Source of the DNA: Paenibacillus sp. FSL H3-0469
GTDB taxonomy: Bacteria > Bacillota > Bacilli > Paenibacillales > Paenibacillaceae
Assembly (NCBI RefSeq): GCF_038051945.1
Contig: NZ_CP150302.1
Span: forward strand, 2,046,001 to 2,110,000
DNA length: 64,000 bases
Reading direction: 5' to 3'
The translations under genes were made by a program, and so were the position numbers. A model generated the notes under the pieces. That model saw only the letters and a list, made by a program, of their open reading frames with translations, did not search any database and was not told the origin of the DNA. This document shows positions 34,948-43,606 of this stretch, one piece after another. How positions within the stretch are numbered: position 1 is the stretch's first letter; each line of letters starts with the position of its first letter.

Positions 34948-35777
34948 TGAGCTTTTCCCGTAAAATGGCTTGGCGCAACTATCTGGTTGAAGGCTTCCTG
35001 ATTCTGGCCTCGCTGCTGATCATCCTGCCGCTGCTGATTATGCTGTTCGGCAGCTTCATGACCAGCTCCGAGGTGCTGAAGTTCTCGCTGCGGCTCCCGG
35101 AGGAGTGGAAATTCTCCAACTATACGACCGTTTTCAAGGAAGGCGGTCTGGGACGGGCGTTCCTGAACGGGATGCTGATTACCGGCGTCTCGTCCATCCT
35201 GAACATCTTCACCTCGTCAGCGGCCTCCTTCATTCTCGTACGCCGCGAGACCAAGTGGTCGAATTTCCTGTACATGTTCTTCTTCATGGGTCTGATCGCG
35301 CCGATGTCCACCATCACCACGATCCGTGTCGTGCAGTGGATGGGCTTCTACGGCAGCATCACCAGCGTCATTCTGATCTACGCCTCGCTTAACACAGCGT
35401 TCAGCGTGTTTCTGTACAGCGGATTCATCCGGTCTATTCCGAAGGCGCTGGATGAGGTCGCTTTTCTGGAGGGGGCGAACACATTCGATGTGTTCTTCAA
35501 GATCGTGACCCCGCTGATCGTTCCGGTGAACGCCACCGTAGCGATTATGGTCTTCATGTCTGTCTGGAACGACATTACCATTCCGCTCTACTTCCTGACC
35601 GACAGCTCGGACTGGACGATGCCGCTCTCGGTGTACAATTTCTACGGCAAGTACAGCCGGGACTGGAATCTGATCTTCGCAGACCTGGTGTTAACTTCCC
35701 TTCCCGTGCTAATCCTGTATATCTTCTGTCAAAAGTACATTGTTAGCGGACTTACAGCGGGAGCGGTGAAGGGGTAA
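34947..35777 (+). CDS. sugar ABC transporter permease (MalG type)
   Basis: 276 residues, about six TMs, EAA loop ALDEVAFLEGANTFDVFFKIVTPLI and C-terminus IVSGLTAGAVKG. Partner of the overlapping upstream permease. The next gene is a beta-propeller with its own leader, so the importer operon probably ends here, although I see no strong terminator. Confidence 0.9.
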   Translation: MSFSRKMAWRNYLVEGFLILASLLIILPLLIMLFGSFMTSSEVLKFSLRLPEEWKFSNYTTVFKEGGLGRAFLNGMLITGVSSILNIFTSSAASFILVRRETKWSNFLYMFFFMGLIAPMSTITTIRVVQWMGFYGSITSVILIYASLNTAFSVFLYSGFIRSIPKALDEVAFLEGANTFDVFFKIVTPLIVPVNATVAIMVFMSVWNDITIPLYFLTDSSDWTMPLSVYNFYGKYSRDWNLIFADLVLTSLPVLILYIFCQKYIVSGLTAGAVKG

Positions 35778-35804
35778 CCCTTGCCCTTTTTGTGGCTTTG
35801 TTGG

Positions 35805-35960
35805 ACGAATGGATTATTCGGGCCGGAGATTTCGGACATACCCTACAGCAGACAACCTGATGCGGCATCCGGGAGATCCGGCGCGCCTGCCCATCCGGTT
35901 GTCCGTCCGCCGGGCCCGGCGAGTCCATGAGCCAGAAGCACATGAAAGGGGTTTTTAATT
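35805..35960 (+). promoter_or_regulatory. shared structured leader, unit 1
   Basis: First of four ~150-nt leaders in front of beta-propeller units. Conserved order: ATTCGGGCCGG; CATACCCTA (35837-35845), fitting the mother-cell SigK -10 CATANNNTA; GACAACC with distal GGTTGTC; the perfect palindrome CGCCGGGCCCGGCG (35908-35921); CGAGTCCAT; AAAGGGG as RBS. The sporulation promoter is an inference. Confidence 0.6.
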
Positions 35961-37130
35961 ATGAATACGAAAATAGCAAACCACAGAAGAAGTCTAGCAT
36001 CAAATATTAATCCTTACGTGTTTGCGAGTTATGAACTTTCCTATTATTTTGGCTACGTCGCTGTCATTGATCCTGTATACAATAAGGTCACCAAACGGAT
36101 TCCGGTGGGCCTTAACCCTGGTCCTATGTGTTTGAATCCAAGTGAGGATAAGCTTTATGTAGTAAATACGGGCAATGATTCGGTCACTATCATTGATGCA
36201 TATGACTTTAACGTTATCAAAACCCTTCACATTGGCACTTCGTCCACTTATAGCGCTCCTGTTGCTATCTTCGCTGCTCCTAACGTGAACAAAGTCTATG
36301 TAGCCCATTCGGGTGACAAGGCCGTTACAATTATTGACTCCGTCACAGATACGGTTATTAAGCAAGTGGATTTGCCTAGCGGAAGCGGATACCCTTTTGC
36401 CTTTGCCGGTAAGGTGAACAGTCTCTTTGTCTTTGTTGCATGTAAGTCTAAAGATAATGATAAAGGCAATGTTGTCGCCATTGCTGTTGACGATGACACC
36501 GCCCATCCAGTTGGGGATGATACTCCGCTTGAATTTGACGGGATCCACAACCCCTTGACCGTGTACCCAGGCGGAGTGGAACTAGTCACACTTGGGCCGA
36601 CTGGCATGTTGACTCATTTTGAACCACTTACAATTGGTCCCTCCAAAACTTTTAGTCTGCTGGACAATACGGTATCCGGGATCTATCTGGATAATGATAT
36701 GTTATTTTGCACCTCGCGAGAAGATAGAGCCTATCTGAAAAAATTCAACAACCTGTTTATTGACCAGCAAGGAAACATTACCAATGATCAATTCACAGAG
36801 ATTTCTAGCTACAAAGGCCAGGATAAAATCCTTGCTTCAAGTAATCAAAGTACTATTTGCATCACCATTCAACCCACCACTTTCCCGACAGGTGGTCTGC
36901 AAATTTACGATGTAAACGCTGCTAGCTCACGGTTTGTTCCGCTCCCTTATGTCGGTGATTTAGCACTTGTCGATGACATCATTGCCTATGTAGGACAACT
37001 GACTTCGATTCAACCGATTGATTTGGGAAATCCAAGTAATCCCATTCCTGCTATTCCGATTGGCACAAGTCCCTCAGACCGCGTCAACGTGAAGAACATT
37101 ATTTCCGGTTATAGCAATCAATCCTTGTAA
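35961..37130 (+). CDS. YVTN-type beta-propeller protein 1
   Basis: 389 residues. Repeated ~42-residue blades with the YVTN signature (KLYVVNTGNDSVTIIDAYDF, KVYVAHSGDKAVTIID). A C-terminal half conserved in all seven paralogues follows: LLDNTVSGIYLDN, YKGQDKI, GGLQIYDVNAASSRFVPL, KNIISGYSNQS. No signal peptide, membrane segment or lipobox, which is unusual because most YVTN propellers are exported. No catalytic residues recognised; probably structural or binding. The ATG follows AAAGGGG. The region is visibly more AT-rich than its neighbours. Own leader and own terminator. Confidence 0.85.
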   Translation: MNTKIANHRRSLASNINPYVFASYELSYYFGYVAVIDPVYNKVTKRIPVGLNPGPMCLNPSEDKLYVVNTGNDSVTIIDAYDFNVIKTLHIGTSSTYSAPVAIFAAPNVNKVYVAHSGDKAVTIIDSVTDTVIKQVDLPSGSGYPFAFAGKVNSLFVFVACKSKDNDKGNVVAIAVDDDTAHPVGDDTPLEFDGIHNPLTVYPGGVELVTLGPTGMLTHFEPLTIGPSKTFSLLDNTVSGIYLDNDMLFCTSREDRAYLKKFNNLFIDQQGNITNDQFTEISSYKGQDKILASSNQSTICITIQPTTFPTGGLQIYDVNAASSRFVPLPYVGDLALVDDIIAYVGQLTSIQPIDLGNPSNPIPAIPIGTSPSDRVNVKNIISGYSNQSL

Positions 37131-37151
37131 TGCACATTTAGTATAATAATC

Positions 37152-37199
37152 GAGCTGTCTCTTCAAGTCGAAATGGACTTAGGGGCAGCTCTTTTTTTC
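37152..37199 (+). terminator. conserved propeller terminator, unit 1
   Basis: GAGCTG pairs with CAGCTC, inner AAGTC with GACTT around GAAATG, followed by eight T/C bases. The same hairpin ends units 2, 3 and 4 (39537, 43352, 44811). Confidence 0.85.
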
Positions 37200-37204
37200 T
37201 ACCT

Positions 37205-37365
37205 TACTGGACATTAGGACTATTCGGGCCGGAGCATTCAGACATAACATACAGCAGACAACCTGATGGGGCATCCGGACACAAACCGGCGCGCCTGCCC
37301 ATCCGGTTGTCTGTCCGCCGGGCCCGGCGAGTCCATGAGCCAGAAGTACATGAAAGGGGATTTTA
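37205..37365 (+). promoter_or_regulatory. shared structured leader, unit 2
   Basis: Same blocks as unit 1, with CATAACATA at 37243-37251. The leader runs straight into the middle of a propeller gene at about 37366, with no normal start codon region between. Confidence 0.6.
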
Positions 37366-38276
37366 TCAAAACGGTTCACATAGGCGGTCCCTCTATCAAT
37401 AGCGCTCCTGTTGCTATCTTCGCTGCTTCTAGTGTGAACAAAGTCTATGTAGCCCATTCTGCTGACAGGGCCGTGACAATCATTGACTCCGTCACGGATG
37501 AGGTTATTAAGCAAGTAGATATGATTCCAGCCGGAAGTGGCTACCCGTTTGCCTTTGCGAGTCATAAGAATGCCCCCTATGTCTTTGTTGCATGCAAGTC
37601 TAAAGATAATGATAACGGTAATGTTGTCGCCATTTCCTATCTGGATGATAGCGTTTATCCAGTTGGAGATGGAATTGAGCTTACCTTTGACGGGACCCAC
37701 AACCCCTTGACTGCTCACCCATTAGGACAGACACAAGTCACGCTTGGGCGGGCTGGGATGTTGACTTATTTTGGAATCCATGAAGTTTATCAGTCCAAAA
37801 CACTGAGTCTGTTGGATAATACGGTATCAGGGGTCTATCTGGACAACGGATTATTATTTTGCATCTCCCAAGAAAATAAAACCTACCTGAAACAATTTAA
37901 AAACCTGCGAATTGACTATAAGGGAAACATTACCTTTGATCAATTCACAGAAATATCCAGTTTCAAAGGCCAGGATAAAATTCGTGCTTCAAGTAATCAA
38001 AATTATATTGGCGTCACCATCCAGCCCACTAATTCTCATACAGGTGGTCTGCAAATCTACGATGTAAACGCTGCTAGCTCACGATTTGTTCCGCTCTCCC
38101 TTGTAGGTGATTTAGCGTTTGCCGGTGACACCATGGCCTATGTAGGAGATATGATGGCGATTATTCCGATTGATGTGGCAAGGGCAACAGCCCTCCCCGG
38201 TATACTGATTGGCATAAACTTCATGGATCTCCTCACTGTCAAAAATATTATTTCCGGTTATAGCTATCAATCCTAA
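37350..38276 (+). pseudogene. 5'-truncated beta-propeller copy 2
   Basis: The leader's ...GGGGATTTTATC is fused directly to AAAACGGTTCACATAGG, corresponding to about residue 82 of the full-length paralogues (IKTLHIG). The start codon and first two blades are lost. From there to the stop the frame is intact (VYVAHSADRAVTIID, LLDNTVSGVYLDN, KNIISGYSYQS). An in-frame ATG at 37350 in the leader could still give a ~308-residue product, so expression is not excluded; it may also act as an incomplete propeller. Confidence 0.75.
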
Positions 38277-38286
38277 TAAATATCTT

Positions 38287-38335
38287 AGGCCCGGCGAGTC
38301 CATTAGATAGAGCTGCATGAAAGGAGATTTTATCT
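38287..38335 (+). promoter_or_regulatory. partial copy of the propeller leader
   Basis: Only the 3' end of the leader is kept: GGCCCGGCGAGTCCATTAG, then AAAGGAGATTTTATCT before the ATG. No promoter-like block, so gene 3 probably relies on readthrough from unit 2. Confidence 0.6.
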
Positions 38336-39493
38336 ATGAATATGAATCGAACAGCAAACCGTAACAGGAATACACGGAGCGGCCTTTCTTATGTCTATGT
38401 GTCTTATGAAAGTCTTAATAATAATGGATATGTCGCTGTTATTGACCCCACTACCGATCAGGTCGTCCGACGGTTTTCGGCAGGCTATAATCCTACCGCT
38501 ATGTGCTTGAATCCCTCTGGAGATAAGCTTTACGTGGCGGATGGCCTTGCGAATATGGTCTATGTCTATAGTACAGATACCTTTAACCTTATAGGTTCAG
38601 TTCCAATTAACGACAAACCTGTTGCTATCTTCGTAGAGCCTAGCGGCAAATACGGCTATGTAGCCAACTATGGATATCCCTGCCTGACGGTTTTTGATGC
38701 CATTACTCTTAGTTTAATTGGAACTTTTTATTTTCCAGACATGGCTTACGCCTTTGCGTGCAATGAGAATAGCCCTTACGTCTACACTGCCCTCAAGAGT
38801 ATTGTTAGTACAAGAGCATATTATTCTGCTTTTGCCATTAGTATTTTGAATATTAATGAATCTAATACGTGGATTGACCCAGATAGACCGGACCCTTTCC
38901 CTGACTCGACCTACAACCCCTTGACCGTTCACCCGAATGGACACACACTGGTCAGGTTTGAAAATGAAACCCTTTATTTTCTTGATCCTGATAATGATCA
39001 GGGTCCTGTAGTTGCAGCAGCACCGACTAGTTTGCTGGACAATACGGTATCCGGGGTATATCTGGACAACGGCTTGTTATTCTGCACGATGCGAGAAGAA
39101 AGGAACTTTTTGAAATTATTCAAGAACCTGGATATCGATGTGAATTCGAAAATCACCTATGATGATTACAAAGAAATCCCCAGTTACAAAGGTCAGGATA
39201 AAATTCGCACTTCGCTTACGCAAAAATATATTGGCGTCACCATTCAAGCCACGGATCACCCGCTGGGTGGTCTGCAAATCTACGATGTAGACCGTGGCAC
39301 TTCCCAGTTTATTGCGCTTGCTTCCACAGGCGATCTTGCATTCTTCTCAGACACCAAAGCCTATGTGGGAGGATTTAACTCGGTTCAACCCATTGATCTG
39401 ACCAATGTAGCAGCTCTACCTGCGATCAGCATTGGGACAGCTTACTTCAGAGTGAAGAATGTTATTTCCGGTTATAGCAATCAAACCCTGTAG
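38336..39493 (+). CDS. YVTN-type beta-propeller protein 3
   Basis: 385 residues, the most divergent intact paralogue: blades read KLYVADGLANMVYVYSTDTF and YGYVANYGYPCLTVFDAIT. It retains the family core LLDNTVSGVYLDNGLLFC, YKGQDKIRTS, GGLQIYDVDRGTSQF and KNVISGYSNQT. No signal peptide. ATG with AAAGGAG. Cotranscribed with truncated copy 2; a conserved terminator follows at 39537. Confidence 0.85.
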   Translation: MNMNRTANRNRNTRSGLSYVYVSYESLNNNGYVAVIDPTTDQVVRRFSAGYNPTAMCLNPSGDKLYVADGLANMVYVYSTDTFNLIGSVPINDKPVAIFVEPSGKYGYVANYGYPCLTVFDAITLSLIGTFYFPDMAYAFACNENSPYVYTALKSIVSTRAYYSAFAISILNINESNTWIDPDRPDPFPDSTYNPLTVHPNGHTLVRFENETLYFLDPDNDQGPVVAAAPTSLLDNTVSGVYLDNGLLFCTMREERNFLKLFKNLDIDVNSKITYDDYKEIPSYKGQDKIRTSLTQKYIGVTIQATDHPLGGLQIYDVDRGTSQFIALASTGDLAFFSDTKAYVGGFNSVQPIDLTNVAALPAISIGTAYFRVKNVISGYSNQTL

Positions 39494-39536
39494 CAGCATA
39501 ACAGCCGATCCTATGGATCACTCAAGCGTTACAGTA

Positions 39537-39587
39537 AGCTGTCTCTTCAAGTCGAAATGGACTTGGAGGGCAGCTCTTTTTCTTTTA
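39537..39587 (+). terminator. conserved propeller terminator, unit 2
   Basis: AGCTGTC...GGCAGCT outer stem, AAGTC-GAAATG-GACTT inner stem, then TTTTTCTTTT. Confidence 0.85.
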
Positions 39588-39654
39588 GCAGGTATAACAT
39601 AAACCTATGTATTGTAAGCAGTCTTTACTGATACCTGCCCTTTTTGTGGCTTAC

Positions 39655-39814
39655 TGGATGTTTGGATTATTCGGGCCGGTGAATCCAGACATAACATATA
39701 GCAGATAACCAGATGCGGCATCCGGATACAATCTGGCGCGCCTGCCACCCTGGTTGTCTGGCCGCCGGGCCCGGCGAGTCCATTAGTAGTGCCACAAGAA
39801 AGGGGATTTCATCC
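39655..39814 (+). promoter_or_regulatory. shared structured leader, unit 3
   Basis: CATAACATA at 39690-39698, AACCAG with distal CTGGTTGT, the CGCCGGGCCCGGCG palindrome and AAAGGGG at 39799-39805. An open frame passes through the leader from 39713 but is not expected to be translated. Confidence 0.6.
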
Positions 39815-40978
39815 GTGAATACGAACAAGGCGAACAACAGGAATTTACCCTCAGGCGATCCTTACGTCTATGTGAGTTATGAACTTGATTATCAATTTGG
39901 ATATGTTGCGGTTATTGATCCTCTAGAGGACCGAATTATTAAACGGATTCCAGTGGGTGCAAACCCTGGCCCTATGTGCACGGATATCACTGAGTCAAAG
40001 CTTTACGTGCTTAATACCCGCTCGAGTTCGGTCACCATCATTGATACAAATAGCTTTAATATTATCAAAACCGTTCAAATTGGCACTCCTGGCAGCACAA
40101 ATACCGAACCAGTGGCTATCTTCGCTTCTCCTTTCGGTAACAAAGTCTATGTAGCCAATGCCGGAGATCATAGTGTAACGATTATTAGTACCAATACGAA
40201 TACGGTTATAAAAAATGTGGATATCCTCCCAGGCAAGCCAGGCAAGCCTTTCGCCTTTGCGAGCAATGAGAATAGCTTCTATATCTATGTTGCCTGTAAG
40301 GTTGCCGATAAAAAAGATTTTGTTGTTGCCCTTTCCCTTGATGATGACCACGCTTCTCCTTATACCGAGGGCATTGAGCTTACTTTTGACGAGACCCGCA
40401 ACCCCTTGACCGTTCATCCGCAGGGGCATACGCAAGTCACGCTTGGGCCGACAGGCATGGCTACCTTTTTTGGAGATAATGAAATTGGCTTGCCCAACAC
40501 GTCAAGTCTGCTGGACAATACGGTATCCGGGGTCTACCTGGACAACCAAATGTTATTCTGCACAACACATGAAGAAAAATCCATTCTGAAACGGATTACT
40601 GAACTGGAAGTTGATCCAGAGGGACATATCACCTATGACAAATTCACAGATTTCCGCAGCTACAAAGGTCAGGATAAAATTCGGGTATCGCGTACACAGG
40701 GTTATATAGGTGTCACCATTCAACCCACTACTTTCCCGACAGGTGGCCTGCAAATCTATAATGTAAACGGGGCCTTCTCCCGGCTTGTTCCGCTCTCTTA
40801 TGTCGGCGACCTGGCGATTTTCTCAGACACCAAGGCCTATGTGGGAGAACTGACCTCAGTTCGTCCAATTGATCTGGCATCCGCAACGGCCCTGCCTGCT
40901 ATCCCGATTGGGTTCGGAACCAATGATCGTATCACCGTCAAGAATATTATTTCCAGTTATAGCAATCAATCAACATAG
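39815..40978 (+). CDS. YVTN-type beta-propeller protein 4
   Basis: 387 residues. GTG start at 39815, 9 nt after AAAGGGG, gives an N-terminus (NKANNRNLPSGDPYVYVSYEL) that matches the other paralogues. Blades: KLYVLNTRSSSVTIIDTNSF and KVYVANAGDHSVTIIS. Family C-terminal core present. First gene of a three-gene unit with copies 5 and 6, 27-bp gaps. Confidence 0.85.
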   Translation: MNTNKANNRNLPSGDPYVYVSYELDYQFGYVAVIDPLEDRIIKRIPVGANPGPMCTDITESKLYVLNTRSSSVTIIDTNSFNIIKTVQIGTPGSTNTEPVAIFASPFGNKVYVANAGDHSVTIISTNTNTVIKNVDILPGKPGKPFAFASNENSFYIYVACKVADKKDFVVALSLDDDHASPYTEGIELTFDETRNPLTVHPQGHTQVTLGPTGMATFFGDNEIGLPNTSSLLDNTVSGVYLDNQMLFCTTHEEKSILKRITELEVDPEGHITYDKFTDFRSYKGQDKIRVSRTQGYIGVTIQPTTFPTGGLQIYNVNGAFSRLVPLSYVGDLAIFSDTKAYVGELTSVRPIDLASATALPAIPIGFGTNDRITVKNIISSYSNQST

Positions 40979-41005
40979 GCCCTGAGCAGAAAGGGGAGTT
41001 CATCC

Positions 41006-42145
41006 ATGAACCCGAGGAATTTACCCTCAGGCGATCCTTATATCTATGTAACTTATGAACTTAACTATCAGTTTGGATATGTCGCTGTAATTGATCCTAT
41101 AGAAGATCGGATTATCAAACGTATTCCCGTGGGCATGAACCCCGGCCCTATGTGCATGGACCCTGCAGAGAAGAAGCTGTACGTAGTGAATACCCGTGGA
41201 GATTCGGTCACTATCATTGATACGGGTAACTTTAACATTCTCAAAACCATTTCTGTTGGCTATCTTGGCAGCACAAATGTCAACCCTATTGCTATCTTCG
41301 CTGCTCCTTACGGTAACAAAGTCTATGTGGCTAACGCCGGAGATCAGAGCGTTACGATTATTGATGCCGAGACGGATACGGTTATAACAAATGTAGCGAT
41401 CCTAACAGGCAAGCCTTTTGCCCTTGCGAGTAGTAAGTATAGCGACTTTGTTTTTGTTGCCTGCAAGGTTGCCGATAAAAAAGATTATGCCGTTGCCATT
41501 TCCTATAAAAATGACTACGCTTATCGGTATAGTCAGGACTTTGAGCTTACCTTTGACGAGACCCGAAACCCCTTGACCGTTCACCCGGATGGAACCACAC
41601 AAGTCACGCTTGGGCCGATAGGTATAGCTAACTATTTTGGAAATGGTGACATTGGTTTGGCCAACACGTCAAGTGTACTGGACAATACGGTATCCGGGGT
41701 CTACTTGGACAACAAATTATTATTCTGTACCACGCAAGAAGAAAAAGCCATTCTGAAACGAATTACTGACCTGACCGTTGATTGGAGGGGAAACATCACC
41801 TTTGATAAAATTGAAGATGTTCCCAGTTACAAAGGTCAGGATAAAATTCGGGTGTCGCGTACACAAGAATATATTGGCATCACTATTCAACCCACTACTC
41901 TCCCGACGGGTGGTCTGCAAATCTACAATGTAAACAGTGCCAGTTCCCGGCTTGTTCCGCTCTCTTATGTTGGTGATCTGGCGTTCTTCTCAGATACCAA
42001 GGCCTATGTGGGAGAACCAAAAGCGATCCGTCCAATTGATCTGGCAACCGCAAAGGCTCTGCCCGCTATCCCGATTGGGTTCCCAACCGACACTCGTATA
42101 AACGTCAAGAATATTATTTCCGGTTATAGTAATCAATCAACATAG
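41006..42145 (+). CDS. YVTN-type beta-propeller protein 5
   Basis: 379 residues with a shortened N-terminus (MNPRNLPSGDPYIYVTYEL). Blades: KLYVVNTRGDSVTIIDTGNF, KVYVANAGDQSVTIIDAE. The 27-bp gap and first ~45 coding bases are identical to those of copy 6, and the 3' ends are nearly identical, showing a recent duplication. No signal peptide. Confidence 0.85.
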   Translation: MNPRNLPSGDPYIYVTYELNYQFGYVAVIDPIEDRIIKRIPVGMNPGPMCMDPAEKKLYVVNTRGDSVTIIDTGNFNILKTISVGYLGSTNVNPIAIFAAPYGNKVYVANAGDQSVTIIDAETDTVITNVAILTGKPFALASSKYSDFVFVACKVADKKDYAVAISYKNDYAYRYSQDFELTFDETRNPLTVHPDGTTQVTLGPIGIANYFGNGDIGLANTSSVLDNTVSGVYLDNKLLFCTTQEEKAILKRITDLTVDWRGNITFDKIEDVPSYKGQDKIRVSRTQEYIGITIQPTTLPTGGLQIYNVNSASSRLVPLSYVGDLAFFSDTKAYVGEPKAIRPIDLATAKALPAIPIGFPTDTRINVKNIISGYSNQST

Positions 42146-42172
42146 GCCCTGAGCAGAAAGGGGAGTTCATCC

Positions 42173-43309
42173 ATGAACCCGAGGAATTTACCCTCAGGCG
42201 ATCCTTATATCTATGTGAGTTATGAACTTAATTCTCAATTTGGATATGTCGCTGTTATTGATCCTATAGAAGATAAAGTTATCAAACGGATTCCGGTAGG
42301 TAGGAAACCCGGCCCTATGGGCATGGACCCCGGAGAGAAGAAGCTGTACGTAGTGAATACTGATGCGCCTTCGGTCACGATCATTGATACGGATACCTTT
42401 AACATTCTCAATACCGCTCCCATTGGCAATCCATTCACCTTGAATTATCCTAATACTGTTTTGGCTGCTCCTAAGGGTAATAAAGTCTATGCAGCCGAAT
42501 CAGGTCCGTCCGTTACCATTATTGACGCCCTCACTAATCAGTCTATTAAAGAATTGGGATTGTCACAATGGTTTGAAGATAACCCTTTCGCCTTTGCGGG
42601 TCATGAGAAGAGTAACTATATCTATGTTGCCTGCGTTAGTGATAAAGATAAAATGTTCGCCATTTCCATTGACGATGACAGCGTTTATCCGTATGGAGTT
42701 GGAATTGAGCTTACCTTTGACAGGACCCACAACCCCTTGACCGTTCACCCGGATGGAACCACACAACTAACGCTTGGGCCTATAGGCATGGCTACCTACA
42801 TTGGAGATGATAAAATTGGCTTGTCCAAAACGTCAAGTGTGCTCGACAATACGGTATCCGGGATCTACCTGGACAACAAATTGTTATTCTGCACCATGCA
42901 AGAAGATAAATCCATTATGAAACGAATTACTAACCTGGCCATTGATAGGAAGGGAAATATCACCTGGGATCATATTGCAGATGTTCCCAGTTATAAAGGC
43001 CAGGATAAAATTCGTGTGTCGCGTAATCAAAAGTATATTGGCGTTACCATTCAACCTACTGGTTCCCAGGCGGGTGGTCTGCAAATCTATAATGTAGACA
43101 ATGCCAGTTCCTGGTTAGTTTCGCTTGATTATGTCGGCGACCTGGCGTTTTATTCAGATACCAAGGCTTATGTGGGGGAACCAAAAGCGATCCGTCCAAT
43201 TGATCTGGCAACCGCAAAGGCTCTGCCCGCTATCCCGATTGGGTTCCCGAACGACACTCGTATCACCGTCAAGAACATTATTTCCGGTTATAGCACTCAG
43301 TCCTCATAG
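42173..43309 (+). CDS. YVTN-type beta-propeller protein 6 (mosaic)
   Basis: 378 residues. The ends match copy 5 almost exactly, but the middle (about codons 85-195: DDSVYPYGVGIELTFD, THNPLT) resembles copies 1 and 2 more, with altered blades (KVYAAESGPSVTIID). This looks like recombination or gene conversion between paralogues. Same start context as copy 5. Confidence 0.85.
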   Translation: MNPRNLPSGDPYIYVSYELNSQFGYVAVIDPIEDKVIKRIPVGRKPGPMGMDPGEKKLYVVNTDAPSVTIIDTDTFNILNTAPIGNPFTLNYPNTVLAAPKGNKVYAAESGPSVTIIDALTNQSIKELGLSQWFEDNPFAFAGHEKSNYIYVACVSDKDKMFAISIDDDSVYPYGVGIELTFDRTHNPLTVHPDGTTQLTLGPIGMATYIGDDKIGLSKTSSVLDNTVSGIYLDNKLLFCTMQEDKSIMKRITNLAIDRKGNITWDHIADVPSYKGQDKIRVSRNQKYIGVTIQPTGSQAGGLQIYNVDNASSWLVSLDYVGDLAFYSDTKAYVGEPKAIRPIDLATAKALPAIPIGFPNDTRITVKNIISGYSTQSS

Positions 43310-43351
43310 CAACATGGCAGACAATCCTATTGATAATTGAATGTTAAAGCC

Positions 43352-43402
43352 GAGCTGTCTCTTCAGGTAGAAATGGACTTGGAGGGCAGCTCTTGTTCTT
43401 TG
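43352..43402 (+). terminator. conserved propeller terminator, unit 3
   Basis: GAGCTG...CAGCTC stem followed by TTGTTCTTTG; the T tract is interrupted compared with the other copies. Confidence 0.75.
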
Positions 43403-43444
43403 AGCAGGGACTTCTTTGTTGCACATGCCTTTGTGTAGTCTTAT

Positions 43445-43606
43445 TGGATGTTTGGATTGTTCGGGCCGGAGAATCTATGAATAACCTATAGCAGACAACC
43501 AGATGCGGCATCCGGATACAATCTGGCGCGCCTGCCCACCCTGGTTGTCGGTCCGCCGGGCCCGGCGAGTCCATTAGCTAGTGACACAAGAAAGGGGATT
43601 TCATCT
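43445..43606 (+). promoter_or_regulatory. shared structured leader, unit 4
   Basis: AATAACCTA (43480-43488) replaces CATAACATA. GACAACCAG (43494-43502) can pair with CTGGTTGTC (43541-43549), or CCAGAT (43499-43504) with ATCTGG (43521-43526); the two pairings exclude each other. CGCCGGGCCCGGCG and AAAGGGG follow. Confidence 0.6.

Noticed and set aside
39713..39814. N-terminal extension of propeller 4
   Set aside because: The open stretch lies in the conserved noncoding leader; a well-placed RBS supports GTG 39815.
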